From NCBI GenBank assembly GCA_947069175.1, contig CAMTDV010000022.1, forward strand, positions 33,543,476 through 33,607,475: 64,000 nucleotides of DNA. The letters run 5' to 3'. The notes beneath the pieces were generated by a model. It did no database searches and was not told the origin of the DNA. It saw only the letters and a list, made by a program, of their open reading frames with translations. The stretch is from Scalesia atractyloides (lineage: Eukaryota; Streptophyta; Magnoliopsida; Asterales; Asteraceae). Positions 1 to 11,020 of this stretch are shown here, one piece after another; the first letter of the stretch is position 1, and every line of letters starts with the position of its first letter. A program made the translations under genes and the position numbers.

Positions 1-720
1 TTGACCCATACAAGTCCACGCTAGCTAAAAAGCACTGATAAGGCCACATGGTAAGGAGGAGAAGCGCAAAGAGGCACAGATCAAGTACAATGGTACAAAG
101 TGGCAAAGCTATGACCCAATAACCGCTCGGCAGGTTGTGCAAGACCATGTTGCATGATGAGCAGTCATGCAGAGGACAAAAAGTACGCAAGGACGTATAC
201 GTGGCATCAACCAAATCCCGCCAACGACTGTCACACGATCTCAGAACGGCTGATGACAGGCCCGACAATAAGGACAACTGCCAGGACACGTGGATCCATC
301 CACCATGCACCAAGCGCCCCTCCTGCTAGAAACCATTAACGGTCGTAGCAGAGGAGACATAATGGATATTCCTGGTTGTCGGTTCTAGGCCCAAGGCCCG
401 TCAGCCCATCTCCTGCACACCTCTCTTTGGCTATAAAATAAGGATCGCACCTCAAGGTAAAACACACTGTTTTGAGCTCACTTACTAATTACTTGCATTA
501 TCCTTTGCAAACCTCTATACTTATTCTCACGCTGGAGTGTGGTCACGGAGAAAACTCCCCCATTTTTCTCTCGTGATGAGACTAACGGTGTTTCTAGTTT
601 TGTAGTGAGCTTGAAGCAAGATCATACCGACGAGCAAACGAGAGATAACCTTTATATGCAGAGACTTTGAACCATAACCCAGATAACTTTGGATACCTTT
701 TGGTCCGGTGTTTCTTCATG
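1..720 (+). repeat. Possible LTR fragment (U3-R-U5-like)
   Basis: No protein gene is evident; the two short ORFs have no recognisable motif. A GC-richer block is followed by a TATA-like tataaaa at 432-438, then a pyrimidine-rich leader-like stretch with a repeated 'ttttctctcgtgatgag' style. That order resembles the U3-R-U5 layout of a plant Ty3-type LTR. I see no flanking TSD, PBS or PPT, and the left end lies outside the window. It could equally be a non-coding internal fragment of another element. Confidence 0.3.
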
Positions 721-866
721 TATATAGTTAATTCTAAACTATACATATGTGTATATTACGAAAAGCTTAGGGAAATGTGTGGTCCAGAATGCATCTCAAG
801 TTTTTCAAATATGGTGGATTTTTCTTAGGATCCCTACCCTATGTAAATTATATATATATTATATAT

Positions 867-868
<2 letters not shown>

Positions 869-907
<39 letters not shown>
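869..907. repeat. (TG)n microsatellite
   Basis: About 19 uninterrupted TG dinucleotides, preceded by a (TA)n stretch at 850-868. The tract abuts the left end of the foldback MITE. It produces a spurious Cys/Val-rich reading frame on the plus strand. Confidence 0.95.
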
Positions 908-909
<2 letters not shown>

Positions 910-1776
910 GGTTCATTTTAGGACCACTCTTATTGCGAGAACCGATGTAAACACAAAAAAATACCTAAAAAACACACAAATGTTTTTTTTAAATTGTTAC
1001 ATTTCGTCTACTAAAAAAATTCGAGTAACAATTATTGATGCACATGTGCATATGTATCATTTCTTTGACAAATTCCGTAATACATCAATAGTATTATACA
1101 ATTGCACTTTCATTTACACTACCATCTGTAATACACTACTTTTTACATTACTAATATTAAAAATGCATATGTGCATCATTATGTATACCATGATATAACG
1201 TTTTAGGTACAAAAAGTTTGTGATTTTGAATGATGAAGTAGGCCCATATACATGTCTTTTAGTTAGTTATGTCTAGCGGTTGATGGTTTGGTTATATTTG
1301 TCACTTTATGATGTAATATGTTGTTTGGATAGTATGAATGGTGTTGAAGTACATGTGCATAAAGTGAAAAAATTATACATATTGGTAATGGTATTGTATT
1401 ACGGATGGTAGGAGGTAATGTAGTGTATTATGGATGGTATGATAGATGAAAGGAAAAGTGTATTCAAAGTAATGTACCAAAACACGTTATATCATGTTCA
1501 TACATATCAATGCACATGTGCATTTCTAATATTGCTAATGTAAAATATAGTGTATTACGGATGGTAGTGTAAATGAAGTGCAATTGTCTAATACTGGTAA
1601 TGTATTACAGAATTTGTCAAGTGCATCAATAATTGTTACTAGAAAAAATTAGTGATGAAATATAGCGATTTTTTAAAAAAATGTGTGTTTTTTAGATTAT
1701 TTTTAGATAATTTTTGTTTTGTTCACATTGGTTTTCGCGGTTCTCACAATAAAGGGTGGTTACTAATGGATCCTTC

Positions 1777-1780
<4 letters not shown>
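908..1780. mobile_element. Foldback MITE with ~300-bp inverted arms
   Basis: The arm at about 908-1205 matches the reverse complement of about 1482-1780 along its length. Paired landmarks include the 'gagaaccg' near 940 and 1735, the 'aacaattattgatgcac' stretch at about 1027 and 1630, and 'atgcacatgtgcat'-like cores. The unpaired centre is about 270 bp. No coding potential. It is flanked by (TG)n/(TA)n on the left and (TA)n on the right, so the exact ends and a TSD cannot be fixed. Confidence 0.8.

Positions 1781-1838
<58 letters not shown>
1781..1838. repeat. (TA)n microsatellite
   Basis: Nearly pure TA repeat of about 58 bp with one phase slip. It lies between the right arm of the foldback MITE and the right inverted end of the outer element. 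Confidence 0.95.
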
Positions 1839-1839
<1 letters not shown>

Positions 1840-1931
1840 GCTTTTTGTAATATACACATACGTATAGTTTAAAATTAACTATATACATATGTGTATAATT
1901 CAAGATTTGACAATATACATATATGTATATA

Positions 1932-4900
1932 TGTCACACCCCGATTTTCGATGTAGCGGAAGCGTGTGCGAGGTGTGGCCAAAGCGGCAATCGTTGCATT
2001 CAACCAAGTAATCGACAATTGTAATATGTTACAAAATGTTCATCCATACTTTTTATTTAAAACATAACTTACATACCAACTTTTGTTTTGAAACATACCA
2101 CAAGTTTAACATTATTTAAAATTTAAACACGAGTTTACAAACATAATAACAAAACACTGGATGAAACATAACATCTTGACTTCACAACATACGAACATGT
2201 TTTTCCCCAAAGGACGTCCACTAGTTTCCTGTAATACATGTTAGTTTTGAAAACGACGTCAACAAAAAGCTGGTGAATTCATGTTATAAATTTTGTATCA
2301 AATGAATCATCAAAAACATTTGAAATAATAAATTCGTTTAGTATAACTTAATTGAAACTTGTTAGATCATTAGTATGTTGCAAGGACACTAATCTGTATG
2401 CCGAATAAGGTGGCAACCAACCCTTGATGATTTATTGTGTTTGAGTTTTAGACATAAAAGCACTCTAATACAATCTGTTATTGTTGTCGTAATAGAGTGG
2501 GGCTCGCCCAAACCCAATAGATCTATCCCCTTGTTCCTCGGTACTTGTTATTCATTAATGGTCTCAATACATGAGCCTTATCCACATGTGATCTAAATAT
2601 TTTCGTTTCCAAGTTATACTAAATGTAACATGTATACATCCCCGCACGTTTAAAAACCATAAAAACGTTTAAATAAAAGGGGAAACATGAACTCACATAT
2701 TTGCGTTCCGTGTAAATCTCTATTCGATTTCTGATACTTCGTTCGTTTCTCGACTACAGGTGTTCTATTCTCATTAGACACTTAGGCTATCTTTCGTTTT
2801 TCGTACAAGTATTTTATCTTAAATTTCATACTTGTATTTGTTGGTTCTTCTTTGTTGATATATATATATATATATATTTCTGGATTGATTACATGTAAAT
2901 GGGCCTAGCCCATAGGTTAAATGTAAAAGTTCAATCTAAAAATTTATTACGTATGGGCCTAGCCCAATTCGTTTCATGTATGTGGGTCTAGGCCAATTTG
3001 TTTCATATGAATAGGCCTAACCCAAATCGTTTCATGTGTGTGGGCCTAGCCCAACCTAATTTTATTTAAAGTGGGTTAAGCCCAATTGGTTTGTAAAAGT
3101 GGGCCTAGCCCAAAATAGTTTATAGAAATGGATTAGCCCAATTTAGTTTTTATAATAGTAGGCTCAGCCCAAAGTTAATTTTATAGAAATGGATTAGCCC
3201 AATTTAGTTTTTATAATTAGTAGGCTTAGCCCAAAGTAAATTTTATAAGAGTGGGCTTAGCCCATGTAAATTTTATAAGAGTGGGCTTAGCCCATGTTAA
3301 TTTTTAAAAAATAGGCTTATTTCCCAAGTTTGATTTTTATACAAGTGGGCCTAGCCTAAATTAATTTATATAAATGGGTTAGTCCATATAGTTTATAAAA
3401 ACAGATTTAGCCCAATATAATTTTATGAAAATGGGCTTAGTCCAACAATTTTTTAGTTGGGCTTAATCCAAGTTTTTTTTAAATACTTACTAGTAAATGT
3501 TATACCTTATAAAAATTTATTTGTAAAAACTACTAAATATAAGTTAAATTTTTATAAGTCCTAGTAAGTAATAAGTGTGACGGTTAATTTGTTCGTTTTG
3601 ACCGTTATGTTTGCGTCGACCATTTTATTTGTTTCGTCTTTGTCGTTTGTTTCGTTTATACCATATATTTTATTTTGTCCGAATTGTCCAAGTTGTCCGA
3701 ATTGTCCGATATATTATTTTGTCAAAACTTGAATACTTATACATATTTTTATACAAAAATATATGTACACATATTTGGTGATTTCTAAAATATATACTTT
3801 TATCAAAAATATATATTTATTCCCTTTTTATTTTAAGAAAAACTCAAATAATTATATCTTTAACTTTTTCACCGAAACTTTTGTTTAAACAAGATTAAAG
3901 TTCCTAATCACTTTTAAGCACAAAATCTTTAGTTTAACCACATCTTAATCAAGATTAATTTTTATAAAAAATTTGCCATAGTTTCCTTTAAAATATAAGC
4001 TTTCCCATGTTTATATAAACATGTTTTAAATCACTTTTCTAACTAAAATCATCATCAAATCACAAGTATTATACTAATGTATTAACAAAAATGTCATGAA
4101 CTTGTTATAGTTTAAAACTTTCTTAAAATGGAAACTTTATTATCATTTTTTAACAAAATTTTTAAATCATAACTTTTATTTAGTAATCTACAATTTGTAT
4201 GATCATCGTAAAATATAAAATCATGTTTATGACTATTTTTGTTAATGAATCTTGCTAATCTAAACATGCATGTGTTTAGATTATATTTTTATACATAATA
4301 ATGCAAGATTCAAGTTTACTAGTTTATGACAATTTCAAGATCATCCATAATCATCAAGAAAACCATATAATTATGTTAGTGATTATAGTTTTATTAGTGT
4401 TTTTCAAGTGGGGTTTTAAATATCTTTTTAATATGATCTTGTATATTTTCATGAAATACAAAGTATAAGATCAAGTTATGAAGCTTACTACTAGCACTTG
4501 GCTAGGGATAATCAAAATAGTGGTAAAAAGATGAAGAAGGTGATGATTCAAGAAATTCCAAAGCTTCCAAGTATGCCTCCTAATCCTTGCAAACACTTTA
4601 GATCATCCTTGAATCTTCATGCAAGCTTGAATTTCTTGAGTTTGGGTTTAAAAAGTTGAAGATGATAATGGTGGTGCTTGGCCAATTTTGTGAAGGAAAA
4701 AGGAAGGAAAATGTGTTGTTGTTTTGGTGTTTAGAAAAAGAAAGAACGAAGTGATTTGGGTTTTGTTTTGGTTCTTACAACATATAATACACTTATCAAA
4801 GCTCACAATTTGCCATCACATTGTGGAGGTAGGTAGCATGGGGGTAATCACCCATGTAGCTATGAGGTTGGGGGGTGGTTTAGTTATTTTTTTTTTTATA

Positions 4901-5700
4901 AAAACTTAAAATTTTTATAAACTTTATTTTTTTTATATATAAGTTTTTATAAAATCTAATGGCCCAACACTTTATAATGATGTTATATTATGCCAAATAA
5001 CTTAGTAGTCTTATTGTTTCGTTGTTCAGTTGATAAATTTAGTTCGGGTCTTGTACCGGTTAAAATACTGACATATTGTGTTACTTATATAATTTTATTT
5101 ACACAATAGTTCTGGTATAAATTTTATTGTCTTGTTTACTAATCTAGCTCTCCAGACTAATAAATTTGTTATTTTTAGTTCAGTGCCGGCACCGGCTTTG
5201 TTGTCAAGTTTTACTGAACAAGTTGTATAGCTTACAACAAGATTTATATACGGGTTTTATATTATTTCTAACACCCATTGTTATTCTTAACTAGAAATAT
5301 TTATTTTTGGGTTTCGGACATTTGCTGTTTTGTGTTGCGGAATGCTGTATTTTGCTGCAAAATGTTGTATTTTGCTGCAGACTTGGACAATTTGGTGTTT
5401 TAAATAAAATTTATATGGTATAACAGTGCAGACATATCTTATGTCTTAATTCTGTAATATCAGACTGTACCGTAACCAGTGCTGATATTTATCGCGTGTT
5501 CGCGTCTTTGTCATTCGTCTAGGATATGATTTTTTATATTTGTGATTGTGACGAATTTATTATCATACCTAGCTATGATTTTGTTGAATTCCTATACTTT
5601 TAGACTTAAAACTATAATTTAAGTCATATTGTACGATAAATAGATAGTGTATTAGCTGTTCAGGTTGTACAGAATTACCGGAATTTTGCTGATTGTCACA
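1932..5700 (-). mobile_element. Solo LTR of a Ty3-type retrotransposon, minus orientation
   Basis: The segment begins TGTCACACCCC and ends GATTGTCACA. It is flanked by a perfect 5-bp duplication ATATA (1927-1931 and 5701-5705), the signature of LTR-element integration. Read on the minus strand it has the standard TG...CA ends, starting TGTGACAATC and finishing GGGGTGTGACA. No PBS, PPT or polyprotein lies inside, so it is best read as a 3769-bp solo LTR left by LTR-LTR recombination. On the minus strand the region around 4900-4500 resembles an R/leader (A/C-rich, many aac/aaacc). An array of TGGGC...GCCCA motifs occupies 2900-3475. Family membership (Tekay-like, judged from the ...GGGGTGTGACA end) is inference. 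Confidence 0.8.
2896..3475. repeat. Degenerate array of TGGGCCTAGCCCA-type inverted motifs
   Basis: Roughly 15 units of 30-60 bp each contain a TGGGC-N3-GCCCA or closely related core, for example at 2900-2912, 2954-2966, 3041-3053 and 3100-3112. Cores are separated by AT-rich spacers such as 'aattttataaga'. The core is itself an inverted repeat and contains TGGGCC/TGGGCT, the plant site II (TCP-type) element described for housekeeping promoters. Whether it acts as such inside this LTR is not known. Confidence 0.75.
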
Positions 5701-5705
5701 ATATA

Positions 5706-5829
5706 GTTAAAATTTAAACTATACACATGTGTATATTACGAAAAACTTAGGGAAATGTGTGGTCCATAATGTTTCTCAAGTTTCTCAAATAGGGTTGAGT
5801 TCTCTTGAGATCCCTACCCTATATAGATA
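5706..5829 (+). repeat. Second copy of the 735-845 repeat
   Basis: The stretch from the 'aaactatac' motif through 'tagggaaatgtgtggtcc' to 'gatccctaccctatat' matches 735-845 base for base apart from scattered substitutions. It directly follows the right TSD of the solo LTR. Either the solo LTR split an older tandem of this family, or two copies lay close together before its insertion. Confidence 0.7.
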
Positions 5830-6199
5830 TATAGGATCGAGATAAAGGGTAAACCATTCCGAGTTGTGAGAACTTAGAGAACTCGGCCTTCCCGTGCGAA
5901 TTTTGCCCCCATCTTTTCACAGCCCTAAGATTAAAATGTTAGAAAAGACTGCCTTAAAAAAATTAAAAAAAATCGAAGTGATGTTTTTCGGCCCTTTATA
6001 ACAGTTGTAAAAAGCTAATGACATAAGCACGCATCACTTTTACAGCATTTACGACTGCCGTAAATGAAAAATAAAAGTAGTTTTTTCAGAAAAGTTGATT
6101 TTTTTAGGATTTTTGGTAAAACATTTTTTTAAAAACCTTTCCAAAGGTCGAGTTCTCTAAGATTTCACAACTCGTATAAGTTTTAATTTTACCTTAACC

Positions 6200-6200
<1 letters not shown>
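5830..6200. mobile_element. Foldback MITE (~370 bp)
   Basis: The left end (5830-5885: 'gagttgtgagaacttagag') pairs with the right end (6140-6200: its complement with a few changes). Subterminal 'gggtaaa' and 'ggtaaaat' blocks also pair. The centre contains poly-A/T runs. There is no ORF of note. The right end runs into a (TA)n tract. Confidence 0.7.

Positions 6201-6202
<2 letters not shown>

Positions 6203-6230
<28 letters not shown>
6203..6230. repeat. (TA)n microsatellite
   Basis: About 14 TA units separating two foldback MITEs. Confidence 0.95.
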
Positions 6231-6231
<1 letters not shown>

Positions 6232-6620
6232 AAGGTTCCTGTAAAAAGGACAATTTTGTGAGAAATGTGAGAAGGCATGGAAATTAACATGTAGGCATCA
6301 TGTTTTGAACTTAGGTATGATGTTTTGGCAATAAAAACACCAAAATAACAATTTAAAACACAATACAACGTATTATGGGTGTGAAATTTAAAACACACCG
6401 ATTAACAATTAAAACACACTACTTAACGTTCTTGGTATGGTGTTTTAAGTTTTAAGCCTAGAATTCATTGCATTGTGTCTTAAATTGTTATGTTTGGTGT
6501 TTTTCTTGCCAAAATAACCCAAAACATTAAGCACAAGTTCAAAACATGATGCCTAGATGTCAATTCTTATGCATTCTCACACTTCTCATGAAAAATGTCC
6601 TTTTTACAGGATACTACGAC
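6231..6620. mobile_element. Foldback MITE (~390 bp)
   Basis: The left end 'cctgtaaaaaggacaattt' (about 6238) pairs with the right end ending 'tgtcctttttacagg' (6595-6610). The inner arms 'ggcatcatgttttgaac' (6294) and its complement (about 6540) also pair. It is flanked on both sides by TA-rich microsatellite DNA, which suggests TA-targeted insertion. Confidence 0.75.
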
Positions 6621-8814
6621 TATATATATATATACACACACACACATACATATCTAGAATAACATTCTTGTTTGTGAAGTTTTCCTTCCTAACGATCGTG
6701 GGGTTATTCAGGATCACCCAAGACGTAACCCGTGAGTAATTCTACAGTTTTCCCCTTCTTATTTTTATCAAATTTGAGGATGTATCATGTTATACAAATA
6801 CTTGTTTAATTAATTCATTAGCATGCTAAATTTCAATGTGTCATAATATGGATGCATACATGTGTTTTATTATAATTGTCATGTAATGTCAGTCTATTGT
6901 ATTCTAGCATGTCAATATGGATCCACGGCTGACGGGGTTCCCCACAGACATGAGTTGTAGCCTAGTATCACCACCATTATCAAATTCGCTCTCTGGGGCT
7001 CGTGTTTCGTGTAGTCTTATATTTGAGTTATCGTATATCCGTTTGGTTCATGTGTTCACCTGGTTGTTTGTTTTGTATATATGTTTACATCGTATGACTT
7101 GTAAACATATTATGATCTATATACTACTAACTTTAGAAAGCATGTTAAAACATTTTTCTTAAAATTAATTTAACAATCATTTTTATAAAAGAAAATAGGA
7201 ATTATTCACCAACATATTGTTGACCCAGAAATTATTTTATGCATGATACAGGTACACAAGTGTGAGATGAAGACACATAGGATGTGTATTAGTTAGATAA
7301 TTGGACTTTATTTCACGGATTTTGTCTTTTGTTACGTGTATGAATATTTGAATAATTCTATGTTTTGTGTGACAATTTAAATTGGTTGCTTTAAATATTA
7401 AAACATATAATAGTGTCAAGAGCTATGAACAAGTATCATGCCCCATATCAATTCGTTGCAGGTCGAGGTGTAACAATTAGCATGTTTGTTTCTAAGCTTA
7501 GTTTCACTCCAAAAGCTTAGCAACAAATAATCACCTCTAAAGCTAAAGAAACACATGATGATGATTTACACATCTTATGATAATGTACACGTCTTCTGAA
7601 CACATATGCAATCTATCCCATCAAAACCAGCTTTACAACACACAAAGACGCGGATTCCTAGAGCACCTTTGGTATATATTAAGTCTGAAACCAGCAATCC
7701 CAACATACTAGTTACTCCAAGTTAACAAACAGGTCATAACATATGTGGAAAAAGGAAGTAAGTCAACAGAGAGGTCATAACATATGTAAAAAAAGGAGGT
7801 TTGGTAGAGGGAGAAAAAAAATGACACTTCATTTTATTACCATTTATGTTTTGAAATTGAAATTGTTAGTATTGGGTTGCCATTTGTGATAGGTCATTTA
7901 ACATCGAATTTAGCAATAGAAAGACCGTCGCAACCGGATCTCACTTACAAATATCTGAAAAGTCTGCCTCAGAATCTTGTGTTTGATAATGGATTACCAA
8001 AGGTTATTCATCGTTAAGCAACCGAAGACAAAATGATTGAAAAGCGTTGATGTACGGTAGAACATAATGATAGACATGGCCGGATTTGCCTCTTTGCCGG
8101 GTAGCCCTCGCTACCCTCAATTTTTCCGTTAAAGTGTAATTTTTTTGACGTTTTATGTATTTCGCTACACCTGAAATAATATTATGCAACCCCTCCTTAA
8201 TATATTAAAAGCCCAACACCTTTTCACATAGTCTTCGCTTTTTCCCCTCCAGTCGCTTTTTCTCATGTGCAAGGCGTTTGCCTTCTTGTCACAGGCGATT
8301 AGGCTACTGCTTAAATGATGGAAAGAGGCTAAACTCATGGAATTGACACATCTATAGAGATGAAATTTTGATAAAAAGATGAATAACGCAAGGATAAAGA
8401 AAGAGATAGAGATAAAATAAGAGTTTAGGGTTTAGAAAATAGAATTCACATGGTAGAAGGAGCGTTGTAGTTTCTAAGGTTTAGAAAATGAAAATAGCGG
8501 GGGTGGGGGTGTTAGTCATTTCCATAACTTACCCAAACCTTACCTAGTTTGTTTATTTTATTTCTTTTCTTGTTTCTTTAGTTTTAGTCGTTGTATCTAT
8601 GGTTTGGTTAATTGTACATTGAGTATTTTGTGCATTTTTAGGTTGTATATATAGGTTATTTATATATTAGACTCTCTAGAGAACTTATTTTTCTTTGACA
8701 TTTAGGTATATGATGATATAAACCAACGAGAAATTTTCGCGTATGAAAAGCGGTGTGTTTTTTTCCCTTTGCGCCTAGGCTTTAGACCATGTCGCCTCGG
8801 TCCAGCTTCCAAGT
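6621..8814. other. No supported gene; possible LTR remnant in the left part
   Basis: Short TA/CA microsatellites occur at 6621-6650. Bases 6660-7475 end in 'gttgcaggtcgaggtgtaacaa', which recalls the 'gttgcaggttaaag' block and the GTGTRACA-type ends of Tekay-like LTRs, but neither border nor TSD can be seen. Bases 7480-8814 are AT-rich with no sustained frame and no recognised domain. Directly next to the transporter pseudogene, 8740-8800 has a short C/G-richer stretch of unknown origin. Confidence 0.35.
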
Positions 8815-11020
8815 TCAAATATTGCTAATGATATGCAAGAAGCGGTCATAGAGTACAATGCTTATTAGTAGGAAGATTGTGACGAATACCAAAAGACATG
8901 CAGGTGGTATGGCGAAATGCGACCCCATGGATCGATTTAGTGTCACGCCTTGCTTGATGAAGAGTGTGTGAGTTTGAGCCAGCAGTGAGCTAGGTATGAA
9001 TGTGGACACCAAGATTGGAACCATTTTCACCATTTGCTTAGTTTGTTCCACTTGGGTCACTGGACACACTTCCCATTCGGAAACTGGTTCTTCTGTCTTC
9101 ACTGCAGCTCGGTCAAGTAGCCTGTTTCACGTCATGGATTTCTAATATTTTAAAACAAACACCCACTTTATCCAAGAAACGTAAGAAAAGTTTACCTATG
9201 TGTTTTATGATTAAAAACATAAAACCAAAACATATGTGTTTTATGATTAAAAAAAGTTATCTTAATGAAGATGAATGGCCGATTTTGTACTTCCCAGGCC
9301 CCGAATGCTCATAAAGCTTTTTGGGGTCATCTGGAACAACCTGATTCCAATTTCGTGCTGCAGCAACCATCACCTTAGCCATCTTCGTAAACGGGCTCCC
9401 GCGTGGTAGTTTATGGCGGTACATAGGTGTCCCAACAATAAAAACCACCATGGCCGCGGCTAAGCCCACAGTCAGGAGCCCGTATCCAATACCCCACCCC
9501 CACGTTATCTTGAATGTATACCAAGAAAGTGCTTGAGAATAGGGTACCGAGATATATGCAAAACATCCACCAGTTAAAGAAGGTGAGTTTCTGAGCTCGT
9601 TCTTTTGGGCTAAAATCATCGAACTGGTCCGCACCCATCGTCGAGATGTTTGGTTTGGTCCCGCCTGCTCCGACCGCGATAATGTACAATGCGGTATAAA
9701 AGATCGCGGTCTGGAACGAGGATGGTTGTTTGTCGCAATCTAGGTAACTTACACTTTTACCACACGATGGTGGTTTTAACGTTGGTATCGTAACCACAAG
9801 CGACAATAAGCACATTCCCTGTTTCGATAACAAGAAAAAGAAACATTTTAAAACGTGTTAAAAAATTAGTTTGGCGGGCCCTGACACATTGCGCCATGAA
9901 TGGATCTATCATGCAAACTTATAAAATCTGTTGCGCCCGCCCGATGAAAATCATCTGCGACAAAAGTAGATGTGGCAAGCTATTCTTGTGATTTGACCTT
10001 ATAATAATGCAGTTCTTTTCTTGTAGTCAAATTTTAGAAAATTATAATTAAATAAACGTTTGTGAGCGACCAACATGATCGATTGTATTTTGACTCGTTA
10101 TCTAACTTATTCGTTTCGCCTTTATGATCAAGAAACGGGTTATCTTACCACAAAGTAAATAACAGAAGCAACCATGAAAGTCCAATATCGCCCAAGATAA
10201 GTATCCGCGATGCAAGCACCTAAAATAGGTGTGATCCACACGGTTCCAACCCAATTTGTAACATTATTCGACGATTTAACGGTGCCTTCTTTCATTTCCC
10301 GTGTCAAATACAAGACGAGGTGTTGCTATGCCATAGTATGCCATCCTTTCACACACTTCGTACCCTGAAAACTTAGCATACGCGTTACATATTAAAAGAT
10401 TTTTGGCTCTCTCATACATAACAAGTTTAATAACGGTATAAAATACATATATTTTAAAAACAAGAGTAAAGTGCCAAAATGTCCCTGAAGTTTGGTCACT
10501 TTTGTCACTTTAGTCCAAAACTCAAACTTTTTAAATCTTGGTCCATTTAGTTTCAATTTTGTTGTCATTTTCATCCAAAATCAAAATCTGGACAGATTTT
10601 TCAGTTAACATCCAGTTTTTTTGTCTTTTTCCTCCCTTTTAATGAAATGCAAAATGGTCAGATTATTTTAATTTGTTATAATAAAACGTTAAAATGCCAT
10701 TTTACCCTTCATCAAACGGGAGGAAAAAGAAAAAAAAAACTGGATATTAACTGAAAAATCTGACACTATTTTGATTTTGGATGAAAATGACAACAAAATT
10801 GACATCACAGAGACACAAATTCAAAAGATTTGAGTTTGGACTAAGTAACCAAACCTCATATAGCATTTTGGCACTCTAAAAACAACTTGCCTAACATAAA
10901 GTAACAAGCTTTCCATCTCCCTGTTTTGCGTCTCAACACGGGAATTCCCTTAAGATTAGTTGTCCCATCTTGTGTAAAATCGTCTTGTACTCCAACTTCA
11001 TTGTCTCCTTTTGTAGTCAT
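8815..11020 (-). pseudogene. NPF (NRT1/PTR family) transporter pseudogene, C-terminally truncated
   Basis: Four exon remnants of a proton-coupled nitrate/peptide transporter of the NPF (MFS/POT) family. Exon 1 is 10891-11020, with its ATG at 11018-11020 and a 'LKGIPVLRRKTGRWKAC' block. Exon 2 is 10149-10364 (216 nt), with 'YEVCERMAYYG' and 'SSNNVTNWVGTVW'. Exon 3 is 9261-9818, with 'GGTKPNISTMGADQFDDF' (a family hallmark) and 'FFNWWMF'. Exon 4 is about 8815-9121, with 'FIPSSLLAQTHTLFIKQG' and 'LNRSMGSHF'. Lesions: a 2-nt loss in exon 2 just after the 'YYGIAT' codons, a 1-nt insertion in a G run of exon 3 near 9500, an exon 3 donor reading ATAAC instead of GTAAC, and loss of everything after the 'LYDRF' helix (about the last third of a usual ~580-residue protein). 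Intron 1 has a GC donor (GCAAGT) and holds a MITE. The family is certain; the subfamily (NPF5-like by eye) is not. Confidence 0.88.
10464..10876. mobile_element. Mutator-type MITE in intron 1 of the NPF pseudogene
   Basis: The ends GAGTAAAGTGCCAAAATG and CATTTTGGCACTC are inverted, and the arms pair for about 150 bp on each side. A perfect 9-bp target duplication TAAAAACAA flanks it (10455-10463 and 10877-10885), the length typical of Mutator-like elements. It sits 5 bp inside the intron 1 donor. There is no coding sequence, so it would be mobilised in trans. Confidence 0.88.

Larger units (their letters stand above)
721..1931. repeat. Outer element with 47-bp inverted ends, host of nested insertions
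   Basis: The 47 bases at 721-767 reappear as their reverse complement at 1839-1885 with only a few mismatches, so the two form terminal or subterminal inverted repeats. A foldback MITE and TA/TG microsatellites lie between them. Bases 735-845 have a second, diverged direct copy at 5710-5826, so this is a repeated family. The solo LTR at 1932 is inserted directly to the right. I do not recognise the superfamily. Confidence 0.5.

Noticed and set aside
1..339. Two overlapping short plus-strand ORFs
   Set aside because: Neither shows a domain or codon bias; they lie in an LTR-like region.
749..1198. 149-codon plus-strand ORF
   Set aside because: It runs through (TA)n and (TG)n microsatellites and the arm of a foldback MITE; composition-driven, no domain.
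8004..8189. 61-codon minus-strand ORF near the NPF pseudogene
   Set aside because: No recognised motif, and the surrounding sequence looks like repeat debris.
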